Source: Oscillospiraceae bacterium
Lineage (GTDB): Bacteria; Bacillota; Clostridia; Oscillospirales; Ruminococcaceae
Assembly (NCBI GenBank): GCA_022511485.1
Contig: JAFLUJ010000059.1
Span: 1-12,612, forward strand
Direction of reading: 5' to 3'
DNA length: 12,612 nt
Shown piece after piece: positions 1 to 6,013 of this stretch. The notes beneath the pieces are model-generated. The model did no database searches. It was not told the DNA's origin and saw only the letters and a list, made by a program, of their open reading frames with translations. The position numbers and the translations under genes are program-made. The number at the start of each line of letters is the position of its first letter. The stretch's first letter is position 1.

Positions 1-93
1 ATACTATTTCCCATTTTAACTATAGACAAAGTCTATAGTTAAAATACGCCGTATTTCATACGGCGGGCGGCGCAGCCGCCTGGAAAGCCGTTC
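1..93. repeat. Inverted-repeat array, unit 1 (partial at window edge)
   Basis: Three perfect hairpins follow one another. The first has arms 13-27 and 31-45 (15 bp, loop AAA). The second has arms 47-54 and 58-65 (8 bp, loop TTC). The third has arms 66-71 and 75-80 (6 bp, loop GCA). A weak outer pairing of TTTCC(C)A (7-13) with TGGAAA (81-86) could close them. The first hairpin contains the core ATAGACAAAGTCTAT (22-36), which recurs exactly in the next unit. The left flank TACTATTTCCC also resembles TACTAATCCC at 96-105, as if two related units were placed in tandem. No coding potential is seen. The array lies downstream of the minus-strand gene ending at 188 and could be part of its 3' UTR. 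Confidence 0.7.
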
Positions 94-189
94 AATACTA
101 ATCCCGGCAAAACCTATGGTTTTGCCATCCGCCTGTACAGGCGGATTTATCAATAGACAAAGTCTATTGATAAATTAGGGATCAGTATT
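94..189. repeat. Cloverleaf-like inverted-repeat element, unit 2 (closing stem plus three arms)
   Basis: Closing stem 94-105 pairs with 178-189 (12 positions, one mismatch, 100 against 183). Inside it are three perfect hairpins placed end to end. Arm 1 is 106-114/118-126 (9 bp, loop TAT). Arm 2 is the 20-base perfect palindrome 127-146. Arm 3 is 146-158/162-174 (13 bp, loop AAA), sharing base 146 with arm 2. Only three bases (175-177) are left unpaired at the junction. The closing stem reaches into the TAA stop codon (188-190) of the minus-strand gene, so the element abuts that gene exactly. It is not a tRNA: there is no acceptor end, T-loop motif or 7-bp anticodon-arm geometry. Its function is unknown. 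Confidence 0.8.
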
Positions 190-565
190 ACAAAATATTG
201 TACCACATAGGCAACTCCGAACGATATATCAGCCGGAGTTGGCGGCAGATATTTTCAAGCTCAGCGTCAAGCTCGTCATTTGCAGCAGTTATATATGAGG
301 GTATCTTTGAAACGGTGGTACTCAACGTGTAAAGCTTGTCGTCACGGACAAACACACTCATGTTTTTCTCAAATCTTCCCCACTTTTCAGTGAGCCTTTC
401 AGCGGCGGCATTTGCTTTTGCAGTGTCGCCGTTTTTGTTGTACTCTGCTATCTCCCCGGCAATGGAAACAAGCTCGGCGTTTTCACCGTTTATCACCCAT
501 GCGGCAAAGGCTGAATATCCCATTATCATAACGATTATTGTAAACGCGGTTATAACTCTGCTCAT
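188..565 (-). CDS. DUF4363-like small membrane protein
   Basis: A predicted protein of about 125 residues with one N-terminal membrane segment (about residues 4-22, hydrophobic up to AFAAWVING). A mostly helical, charged domain follows, of the kind found in DUF4363 proteins (SIAGEIAEYNKNGDTAKA..., EKWGRFEKNMSVFV, then DELDAELENICRQLR). I start it at the ATG at 563-565 because the membrane segment begins there. A longer reading from a TTG at 625 adds about 20 residues with no Shine-Dalgarno site. The gene lies 132 bases downstream of the DUF421 gene on the same strand. Family knowledge: DUF4363 and DUF421 genes are common neighbours in spore-forming Clostridia. A role in the spore membrane is inference; no enzyme motif is visible. 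The family call rests on architecture and context. Confidence 0.7.
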   Translation of the reverse strand: MSRVITAFTIIVMIMGYSAFAAWVINGENAELVSIAGEIAEYNKNGDTAKANAAAERLTEKWGRFEKNMSVFVRDDKLYTLSTTVSKIPSYITAANDELDAELENICRQLRLIYRSELPMWYNIL

Positions 566-575
566 TTTTATAATT

Positions 576-603
576 ATGCTCCCGTAGGGAGCATCTCTCC
601 TTT
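576..603 (-). promoter_or_regulatory. Ribosome binding site separated from its start codon by a perfect hairpin
   Basis: Read on the minus strand, AAAGGAG (597-603) is followed by two bases, then the perfect hairpin ATGCTCCC-TAC-GGGAGCAT (576-594), then ten bases, then the ATG (563-565). The linear spacing from the site to the ATG is 31 bases, too far for normal initiation. With the hairpin formed, the effective spacing falls to about 12. CTCC in the hairpin could instead pair with the GGAG of the binding site and hide it. This suggests structure-dependent translation of the DUF4363-like gene, or a later insertion of a palindrome between the site and the start. Confidence 0.5.
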
Positions 604-616
604 CGCGTACGTTTAT

Positions 617-710
617 GGCAAACAAGTTTGCCCACGGTTTTGCGTAAGCAAAATTTTGAGCGGCAGCGAGAAAAACAAAACTCGCAGTCTGAAAATTTTA
701 ATTTACAGAC
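617..710. repeat. Inverted-repeat array between the DUF421 and DUF4363 genes
   Basis: Successive short palindromes fill the gap and run into the end of the upstream gene. They are GGCAAAC-AA-GTTTGCC (617-632), TTTTGC-GTAA-GCAAAA (638-653), GCGAG (666-670) with CTCGC (681-685), and GTCTG (687-691) with CAGAC (706-710). The last hairpin straddles the TAA stop (698-700) of the DUF421 gene. AAAATTTT occurs twice (650-657, 692-699). GGTTTTGC at 636-643 is also present at 118-125. One of these hairpins may act as a weak terminator or processing site between the two minus-strand genes, but none is followed by a clear U-tract. Confidence 0.6.
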
Positions 711-1372
711 ATTGACATAACAGAATAATTTTTATCCATGGTGACGGTCATAATGAACACGTTCTTTATGTTCGTCTTTTCTCTTTTAAGAGTATTTTCG
801 ATCCACTCATTTGTTATGCCAATGCGCTCCATTGCCTCGGGAATACACTCACCATCTGCGATCACTACCTCCGGAGGGTTGCTGTCCTTGCCTTTCAGCT
901 CCATATCACTGTTGGTAACGTTCCTGTTGGCAAACTTCTGGTATACCGACAGAGTTCCCGTAGTTTCCACCACAGCAAACTGCACCTCGCTTATATCGAA
1001 TATCCCCTGACTGCGCAGACTTGCGATAAGGTCGTCCACTGTAAAGCGGATAGCCTTCATTTTTTTGCGGTCAGGCTTTCCGTTGTTTACTATTATAACA
1101 GGCTTTCCACACATAAATTTCCTTATGAGACGACTTTTCATTCCCAGCCATGACATTATAACATCAAGACTGGCAAGGGTCAGGATAGGGATTATTCCCG
1201 TCAGAAGCGGCATTCCAGTGTCCTCAACCGGAAGTGTGGCAATATTGGAGATCAGAATAGTTATAGCAAGCTCCGAGGGCTGAAGCTCCCCTATCTGACG
1301 TTTTCCCATAAGTCTTACAGTAAAAATGAGCAGTATATATAGTATAACTGCACGCACAAATACAACAGCCAT
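698..1372 (-). CDS. DUF421 (YetF/YcaP-like) membrane protein
   Basis: A membrane protein of 224 residues. The N-terminal half is hydrophobic, with about three membrane segments (residues 5-20, 35-50 and 58-75). It carries the family's signature RLMGKRQIGELQPSELAITI at about residues 20-39. The soluble part has the second hallmark, DDLIASLRSQGIFDISEVQF followed by AVVETTGTLSV, and then a roughly 70-residue tail. I start at the ATG at 1370-1372 because AAGGAGA lies 6-7 bases upstream. A reading from 1438 would add 22 residues with no binding site. Family knowledge: DUF421 proteins are widespread in spore formers, and a Bacillus DUF421 protein affects spore inner-membrane properties. Divergence from a germination-receptor operon fits a spore-membrane role, but that is inference. 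The biochemical activity is unknown. Confidence 0.88.
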   Translation of the reverse strand: MAVVFVRAVILYILLIFTVRLMGKRQIGELQPSELAITILISNIATLPVEDTGMPLLTGIIPILTLASLDVIMSWLGMKSRLIRKFMCGKPVIIVNNGKPDRKKMKAIRFTVDDLIASLRSQGIFDISEVQFAVVETTGTLSVYQKFANRNVTNSDMELKGKDSNPPEVVIADGECIPEAMERIGITNEWIENTLKREKTNIKNVFIMTVTMDKNYSVMSMSVN

Positions 1373-1509
1373 GAAATTCTCCTTAACCGGTAAAGTTTCC
1401 TTAATGTAGTATTTGCCGCGGCATATGAAAAATTCCATGTATTTTTTTACAATATACAGAAATAATAGTGAAAAAGCCTCACATGATTTATTTAAAGGAG
1501 AAATTTACT
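1373..1509. promoter_or_regulatory. Divergent intergenic region, candidate sporulation-type promoter
   Basis: This AT-rich gap must hold the promoters of the DUF421 pair (minus) and the germination operon (plus). No TTGACA/TATAAT pair is evident. A weak forespore sigma-G-like match on the plus strand is TGAAAA (1426-1431), 18 bases, then CAATATA (1450-1456), about 54 bases before the ATG. Both boxes deviate from consensus, so this is tentative. AAAGGAG (1494-1500) is a good ribosome binding site for the ATG at 1510. Confidence 0.3.
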
Positions 1510-2991
1510 ATGACACCCGATATGTATAATTTTAATAAAATACCTCTAGTAGAATCATTAAAAGAAAATGCTCAAAGTATTGAAAATATACTGGGAAAAA
1601 GCTCCGACCTTCTGATGAATCCCTTTAAGATAGGAGACATCTCCTGCAATCTTGTCTGCTTTGAGGGGATGATCTCCACACAGACAATTACAAATCTGAT
1701 CCTTGTCCCCCTTACAGAGCTTACAGATAAAAACATACCCTCCCCACAGAAATTATTTGACCATATTAAGAATAATATGCTTCTCACCATCGACAGAGGT
1801 ATGCCCACCGAGTACGGAGACCTTATACGCAGACTTATGAGCGGCTTCGCAATACTGCTGATAGACGGCATTGACACCGCCTTTGCCTTTGGAGTTCAGG
1901 GCTATGAGACCCGGGGCATTGATGAACCATCCTCAGAGGGAAATATCCGGGGCTCTCACGAGGGCTTTGTTGAAACGGTACGGACAAGTATGTCCCTTGT
2001 TCGCAGGAGAATAAAGTCTCCCCTGCTTCGGTTCGAGCTTTTCTCCGTCACTGAAACAAGCCATGTTGATGTGATACTCGCATACATGGCGGACAGAGTT
2101 CCTATGAAGCTTGTTAAACGTCTGCGGAAACGGCTGGAGGAGCTTCCCCTGGAAACCATACTGGGCAGCGGATACGTCGAACCCTTTCTGGACGACGTGA
2201 AGCCCACCCTTTTTTCCGGAGTATCCGTCACCGAACGTCCCGACGTTTTCTGCTCAAAGATACTTGAAGGAAGAGTTGGACTGCTAATTGAGGGAACTCC
2301 ATTTGCGCTGGTGATACCCTCCCTGTTTATTGAAAATTTTCAGACCCTGGACGATTACAACTTCCGACCTTTTTATGCCTGTCTGATAAGGTGGATAAGG
2401 TATCTTGCCTTCTTTCTGGCAGTGTTCCTGCCGGCGGTATATGTTGCGATGGTAACATTCCACCCGGAGCTGTTCAATCATACCCTGCTTGTTACCCTTG
2501 CAGCCGCCGAGCAGACCGCCCCACTGCCCCTTGCTGTGGAAGCGGTGATCGTATTGCTTTTCTATGAAATAATCCGGGAGGCAGGAGTACGGCTTCCCAA
2601 AAATGTGGGAGGCGCGGTCTCCATTGTGGGAGGTCTCATAATAGGAGACGCGGCAGTCTCCGCCGGGATAATCTCAAATCCTCTTTTGTTAGTGTGTGCC
2701 ATCTCCGTTACTGCTTCCTTTGTAATACCCGCCCTTAACCAGCCGGTCACAATGCTTCGGTTTATAGCTGTCGCAGCAGGAGGTATCTGCGGACTGTACG
2801 GTATCTCTCTTTTAGCAGCAGTGATGCTTGTAAACATCTGCTCACTTGAAAATCAGGGTGCGCCTGTTATGTCTCCCATATCGCCCTTTACTCCTAAAGC
2901 TATGAGAGATGTTCTTATCCGGATAGGATTTAAGAAAATGGCAAAGGGGCGAGCGTCTGTAGAGAAGCTCCATGGTGTTGACATGGATTGA
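1510..2991 (+). CDS. gerAA: Spore germination receptor A subunit (GerA family)
   Basis: A 493-residue member of the GerA/SpoVAF family, the A subunit of nutrient germinant receptors in the spore inner membrane. The soluble N-terminal domain spans about residues 1-285 and contains conserved GSHEGFVETVRTSMSLVRRR (about 148-167), an EPF/RPD region (about 224-245) and EGRVGLLIEGTPFALVIPSL (about 253-272). A C-terminal membrane domain from about residue 289 contains PLPLAVEAV, then REAGVRLP (about 356-363) and SIVGGLIIG (about 371-379). The ATG at 1510 has AAAGGAG nine bases upstream. A GTG at 1468 would add 14 residues, including the binding site itself, and was rejected. Length and motifs are intact. 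Partners are the B and C subunits encoded downstream. The germinant cannot be told from sequence. Confidence 0.95.
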   Translation: MTPDMYNFNKIPLVESLKENAQSIENILGKSSDLLMNPFKIGDISCNLVCFEGMISTQTITNLILVPLTELTDKNIPSPQKLFDHIKNNMLLTIDRGMPTEYGDLIRRLMSGFAILLIDGIDTAFAFGVQGYETRGIDEPSSEGNIRGSHEGFVETVRTSMSLVRRRIKSPLLRFELFSVTETSHVDVILAYMADRVPMKLVKRLRKRLEELPLETILGSGYVEPFLDDVKPTLFSGVSVTERPDVFCSKILEGRVGLLIEGTPFALVIPSLFIENFQTLDDYNFRPFYACLIRWIRYLAFFLAVFLPAVYVAMVTFHPELFNHTLLVTLAAAEQTAPLPLAVEAVIVLLFYEIIREAGVRLPKNVGGAVSIVGGLIIGDAAVSAGIISNPLLLVCAISVTASFVIPALNQPVTMLRFIAVAAGGICGLYGISLLAAVMLVNICSLENQGAPVMSPISPFTPKAMRDVLIRIGFKKMAKGRASVEKLHGVDMD

Positions 2992-3012
2992 GCAATATCA
3001 TACAGTAATTTC

Positions 3013-3086
3013 AGTTTAAAATTCAAACTTATAGTTTAAGAGCTTCCTCGCTTAATAAACTATTAGTTTAATATCTGATATTTAAG
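3013..3086. repeat. Inverted-repeat array inside the germination operon
   Basis: The 137-base gap between the A and B subunit genes carries interleaved complementary words. AGTTT (3013-3017) pairs with AAACT (3025-3029), which can instead pair with AGTTT (3033-3037). TTAAG (3036-3040) pairs with CTTAA (3051-3055), which can instead pair with TTAAG (3082-3086). In the last choice, that stem exactly encloses two abutting palindromes, 3056-3070 and 3071-3081, with no unpaired bases. The arms are AT-rich with one-base centres, so RNA loops would need the innermost pairs open. No gene is seen. The B gene has only a weak GGAG (3112-3115) 13 bases before its ATG, so this RNA might affect subunit ratios. 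Confidence 0.6.
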
Positions 3087-3128
3087 TTTTGGAGTGGATT
3101 TTTCCCGATATGGAGCGTGATATTTTAA

Positions 3129-4190
3129 ATGGAAGATAAAAAAATGATAGGCTGGGGACAGCTTTTACTGCTGCTGTTAATGTGCAGAGTTTTTACGCTG
3201 ATGACCTTTGTTCCTTTTGCAGACAGTAATGAAACTCTTACCCTGCGGATCACCGCAGCAGCTATCGGAGCTATCGTTCAGGGAATACTTCTCATACCCA
3301 TCGTGCTGCTCAAAGGAAGCGTAACCGGACTGACCCTGCAAAAAAATAAACCGGCAGGGATCATACTGACAATTTTGTACCTTATATTCTTTCTCTTTTA
3401 TACTGCCGGAAGTCTGATAGATTTCCGGGGATTTTTAGGCGCACGATTTTTCCCCACTGCCGGAAGCGTCCTTTGGATAGGAGTTCTTTTAATTGTGGGA
3501 GTATACTGCGGCTATCTGGGAGTTGAAGCTCTTGGCAGGAGTGCAGTGCTGCTTTTCTGGATATTCATTGCAGCCCTTGTCATCATGTGTGTTTCCTCAG
3601 TCCGGGAGTTTGACACCGCAAATCTTGATCTCAGATTTTCAGGCACGGAGGGACTTTTCTCCGCCGTTATGAAAGACCTTTCCCGTAACGGAGAGATATG
3701 TGCGCTGGCGTTCCTTGCGGGAAATGTCCGTGACCGTCTCCGCTGCGGTGTATACGGTCTGCTGGTTTCCAAGCTTGTGCTTATTTCCTCCGTCACCCTG
3801 CTTATCACAGAGGTTCTTGGAGATTTTACTCCTCTTGCCCAATATCCCTTTTTAGCTGTGGGGGCTTTCGGGGACGACCGTTTCATCCAGCGTGGGGACG
3901 CTCTGTATCTCATCGTCTGGACCATAACCGCTATAATAAACATAGCACTGTTTCTCCACATCGCAGCAGGACTTGTCGGAGAGGTGTTTCCGAAATGCAG
4001 GTTCCGGACCTCCATCTCGGCGCTTATAGTTTTTGCCATGACCACCTGCTTTGCACTTACCGGACTTTCATTTGCGGAAGTGTACAACATTGTATGCTCC
4101 GGCTGGACTATCATTCTCCTTGTGGGTATTATCCCCCTGATAGTTCTGCTCAGCACTCACAGGAAAGGAGGCAGCAAAACCAATGCGTAA
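3129..4190 (+). CDS. gerAB: Spore germination receptor B subunit (GerAB/YndE-type permease)
   Basis: A 353-residue, almost entirely hydrophobic protein with about ten membrane segments, the expected size and build of the GerAB-type spore germination permeases of the amino acid/polyamine/organocation superfamily. The N-terminus (MEDKKMIGWGQLLLLLLM) matches the family's pattern of a short polar lead followed by helix 1. Segments recur throughout, for example GIILTILYLIFFLFYTAG and LIVWTITAIINIALFL, ending in LVGIIPLIVLL before a basic tail. In known receptors the B subunit helps bind or transmit the germinant. The A gene lies 137 bases upstream, and the C gene overlaps this one by 8 bases, so B and C are probably translationally coupled. 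The start has only a weak binding site (GGAG at 3112-3115), but no better ATG is nearby. Confidence 0.92.
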   Translation: MEDKKMIGWGQLLLLLLMCRVFTLMTFVPFADSNETLTLRITAAAIGAIVQGILLIPIVLLKGSVTGLTLQKNKPAGIILTILYLIFFLFYTAGSLIDFRGFLGARFFPTAGSVLWIGVLLIVGVYCGYLGVEALGRSAVLLFWIFIAALVIMCVSSVREFDTANLDLRFSGTEGLFSAVMKDLSRNGEICALAFLAGNVRDRLRCGVYGLLVSKLVLISSVTLLITEVLGDFTPLAQYPFLAVGAFGDDRFIQRGDALYLIVWTITAIINIALFLHIAAGLVGEVFPKCRFRTSISALIVFAMTTCFALTGLSFAEVYNIVCSGWTIILLVGIIPLIVLLSTHRKGGSKTNA

Positions 4191-5244
4191 ATTATTTATT
4201 GGAACGTGTCTCATATTCTCTATGCTTCTGACAGGCTGCTTCGGAGGAATGGAGGTCAACGACCGGGCTTTCGTTCAGCTTATGGGACTTGAACGCCGGG
4301 ACAGCATCTATGAAGTCACGCTCCAGATATACAAGTCGGAAAGCGGTACTGCCGACCCGGATGTAAGCAAGGCGAACAGCTTTACAGTGTCAGGCAAAGG
4401 AGCAACAGTACAGAGCGCACTTGCGGACGCGGAGATAACTGTCGGTAAGCAGCTTTTTCTTGGACACATAAAGCTGCTTATTATCGGAAGCGGGATAAAA
4501 AGTCCCGCGGATGAGCTTTCCCTTTTTCTCGACGGAAGCGTTTCTCCCTCCTGTCCCATAGCCTATTCGGAAGACCCTGCCGCTGCTGCCGGAGTGCTTT
4601 TTGAGGACGGTTCTTTTTCTGCCGAACAGCTCCTGCGACTTATGGATACAAACGCTGCGGAGGGAAAAACGATCTACACCTCACTTGCGGATGTTGCTTC
4701 CGATACGGGAGTGCTTGACTGTGCCTGTGCTTTGCCGGACATACGCTCCCAAGGGGACACAGTGATCTTTGACGGTCTGACATTTATCCGGAAGGACGGT
4801 GCGGCAGGGTCTCTTGCAAAGGAGGACGTCCCCGGAGTGAAGCTTCTGCAAAATAAATTCAAAAGCGGAGACAAAATAACTGTCCCAATAATAGTGGGAG
4901 ATAAACAAGCGACCGTATCTGTGACCGGAGCAAAAACCGGTCTTAAAACAAAAATAGAGGATGGAAAGCTTCATGTTTACGCGGATGTGAAAACCCGGAT
5001 AAACATAACTGAAAATCCCTATGAAATAGACAGGTCTTTGATCGAGCACAGTCTCTGTGAAGCTTTGCGGGATACCTGTATAAGCGCCTTTTCTACAGCG
5101 GTGTGGTATAACTCCGGAGATATTTTCGGGATAAAAATACACGTGCGCAGGGACTGTCCCGGTCAGTATACGGAATATTGCAGCAATGAGGAGAAATATC
5201 TTAAAGAAAGTATCATTACAGTCAAGATCTCTGTCAAGGACTGA
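4183..5244 (+). CDS. gerAC: Spore germination receptor C subunit, lipoprotein (Ger(x)C family)
   Basis: A 353-residue lipoprotein, the C subunit of a GerA-type receptor, expected on the outer face of the spore inner membrane. The signal peptide ends in lipobox LLTGC with the lipid-bearing cysteine at residue 19. The next residues (GGMEVNDRAFVQLMGLE) have the family's typical 'xxEVNDxAFVxxxGLE' start. The C-terminal region from about residue 205 (KEDVPGVKLLQNKFKSGDKI... to VSVKD) corresponds to the Ger(x)C C-terminal domain, with late DIFGIKIHVRRD resembling the usual 'DxfGfg...r..P' element. AAAGGAGG within the end of the B gene provides the binding site, and the start overlaps that gene by 8 bases. 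It is slightly short for the family (often about 370-400 residues) but shows no break. Confidence 0.92.
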   Translation: MRKLFIGTCLIFSMLLTGCFGGMEVNDRAFVQLMGLERRDSIYEVTLQIYKSESGTADPDVSKANSFTVSGKGATVQSALADAEITVGKQLFLGHIKLLIIGSGIKSPADELSLFLDGSVSPSCPIAYSEDPAAAAGVLFEDGSFSAEQLLRLMDTNAAEGKTIYTSLADVASDTGVLDCACALPDIRSQGDTVIFDGLTFIRKDGAAGSLAKEDVPGVKLLQNKFKSGDKITVPIIVGDKQATVSVTGAKTGLKTKIEDGKLHVYADVKTRINITENPYEIDRSLIEHSLCEALRDTCISAFSTAVWYNSGDIFGIKIHVRRDCPGQYTEYCSNEEKYLKESIITVKISVKD

Positions 5245-5265
5245 GCGGGGAAGCCCCCGCGGGCT
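5245..5265 (+). terminator. Two competing GC-rich hairpins after the germination operon
   Basis: Directly after the TGA, GCGGGG (5245-5250) pairs with CCCCGC (5255-5260). The overlapping AGCCC (5252-5256) pairs instead with GGGCT (5261-5265). The two stems share bases and exclude each other. No T-run follows, so an intrinsic terminator is uncertain. The strong hairpin at 5361-5390 may serve both strands. Confidence 0.4.
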
Positions 5266-5350
5266 GACCGTTGCATACAATTTTCGTAAATAGCAAAATA
5301 TGACACGAATGTTTACTTGTTTAAATTTTATGGCTGCTCATTGCGCAGGG

Positions 5351-5390
5351 AAACAAAAATACGGCACAGAAGCTGATTGCTCTGTGCCGT
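5351..5390 (-). terminator. Rho-independent terminator of the pilin gene
   Basis: A perfect 10-bp stem, ACGGCACAGA (5361-5370) with TCTGTGCCGT (5381-5390), and a 10-base loop. On the minus strand it lies 9 bases past the pilin stop codon and is followed by ATTTTTGTTT, a good U-tract. On the plus strand the tail is only TATATTCATTT, so it may work weakly for the converging germination operon too. The stretch 5266-5350 otherwise shows nothing recognisable. Confidence 0.85.
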
Positions 5391-5399
5391 TATATTCAT

Positions 5400-5888
5400 T
5401 TATGTATCATCGCCGACAGTTCTTTTAAGCGGATGACAACCTACTGACGTTCCATTTCTTACCGAATCCTTTACCTCACGTTCGGTCATTTGCTGCACAT
5501 CGGCAGCTGAAATAGGATGTTCACTCCACATAGCATACAAGCAGCCGCTTGCTCCCGAATCAGTCATAAATGCGAAATATCCGTCAAACTTTTCACCGAG
5601 ATAATTGGTAAGATCGCAGTCTACGGCGCTGGCTGAGTCAGGATGAGCCATTCCATCATCCGAACCTGTATAAACGCAGTCCGGCTCAATTAGAAGCAGA
5701 AGACCTCCATTATAATCGGTAATGGCAAGCTGAGCAGCGCTGTAAATACTTCTTGCATTTGCATTTAACCGTGAAGCTCTTGCATTTCTTACATAACCAA
5801 GCATACTGGGAACAAGTATTGCAGCCAGGATACCAATAATAGCGATAACAACTATTAGCTCTATAAGTGTAAATCCTTTTGTTTTCAT
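5400..5888 (-). CDS. Type IV pilin-like protein with prepilin cleavage/methylation motif
   Basis: A 162-residue prepilin-like protein. The leader MKTKG is cut before F6 in the classic G|FTLIELIVVIAIIGILAAI class III signal, with the conserved glutamate at mature position 5 (residue 10). A hydrophobic helix follows, then RASRLNANARSIYSAAQLA, the usual alpha-1 continuation, and a soluble head. The head has four cysteines (71, 91, 116, 151), enough for two disulphides. The ATG at 5886-5888 has AAGGGGAG eight bases upstream. A TTG start six codons earlier overlaps that binding site and was rejected. The gene stands alone with its own promoter and terminator. No prepilin peptidase, assembly ATPase or platform protein is in the window, so it needs a system encoded elsewhere. 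It could be a major or minor pilin, or a pseudopilin of a secretion or DNA-uptake apparatus. Confidence 0.92.
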   Translation of the reverse strand: MKTKGFTLIELIVVIAIIGILAAILVPSMLGYVRNARASRLNANARSIYSAAQLAITDYNGGLLLLIEPDCVYTGSDDGMAHPDSASAVDCDLTNYLGEKFDGYFAFMTDSGASGCLYAMWSEHPISAADVQQMTEREVKDSVRNGTSVGCHPLKRTVGDDT

Positions 5889-5939
5889 GTTACCACTCCC
5901 CTTCAAAAGTATAATTATTACATATTTTTCTCTATAATA

Positions 5940-5969
5940 ATTATACTAAATCCCTTTAGTTTTTGTCAA
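5940..5969 (-). promoter_or_regulatory. Pilin gene promoter with an inverted repeat in its spacer
   Basis: On the minus strand, consensus -35 TTGACA (5964-5969), an 18-base spacer and consensus -10 TATAAT (5940-5945). The spacer holds ACTAAA-GGGA-TTTAGT (5945-5960), overlapping the first base of the -10. This is a plausible operator, since a bound protein would block polymerase. Confidence 0.75.
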
Positions 5970-5974
5970 TGTAA

Positions 5975-5992
5975 TTTCCATAGATTTTCCAT
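5975..5992 (-). promoter_or_regulatory. Helically phased direct repeat upstream of the pilin -35
   Basis: TTTCCAT occurs at 5975-5981 and again at 5986-5992 (ATGGAAA on the minus strand). The period is 11 bases, one helical turn. The nearer copy is five bases upstream of the -35. This geometry is common for activators that bind as side-by-side dimers, such as OmpR-family regulators. No regulator gene is in the window. Confidence 0.4.
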
Positions 5993-6013
5993 GAATGAAT
6001 TTGTGCAATTATA

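Noticed and set aside
94..189. tRNA or tRNA-like gene suggested by the cloverleaf shape
   Set aside because: Arm lengths (9, 10, 13 bp) and loops of 0-3 bases do not fit a tRNA, and no T-loop, D-loop or anticodon loop signature is present.
1..189. CRISPR array
   Set aside because: Repeats are adjacent palindromes of different sequence and length, not regularly spaced identical repeats with unique spacers, and no cas gene is seen.
576..596. Leader peptide ATG-CTC-CCT-ACG-GGA-GCA-TAA on the minus strand after AAAGGAG
   Set aside because: The spacing from the binding site to this ATG is only two bases, and the codons are simply the two arms of the palindrome.
566..625. Longer start of the DUF4363-like protein from TTG at 625
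   Set aside because: There is no ribosome binding site, and the added residues are encoded by the ribosome binding site and hairpin sequence.
3512..4156. 214-residue minus-strand open frame
   Set aside because: It lies wholly within the B subunit gene, is antisense to its membrane helices, is rich in Arg/Ser/Thr and has no recognisable domain or binding site.
4681..5280. 199-residue minus-strand open frame
   Set aside because: It overlaps the Ger(x)C lipoprotein gene, has no family pattern and no ribosome binding site.
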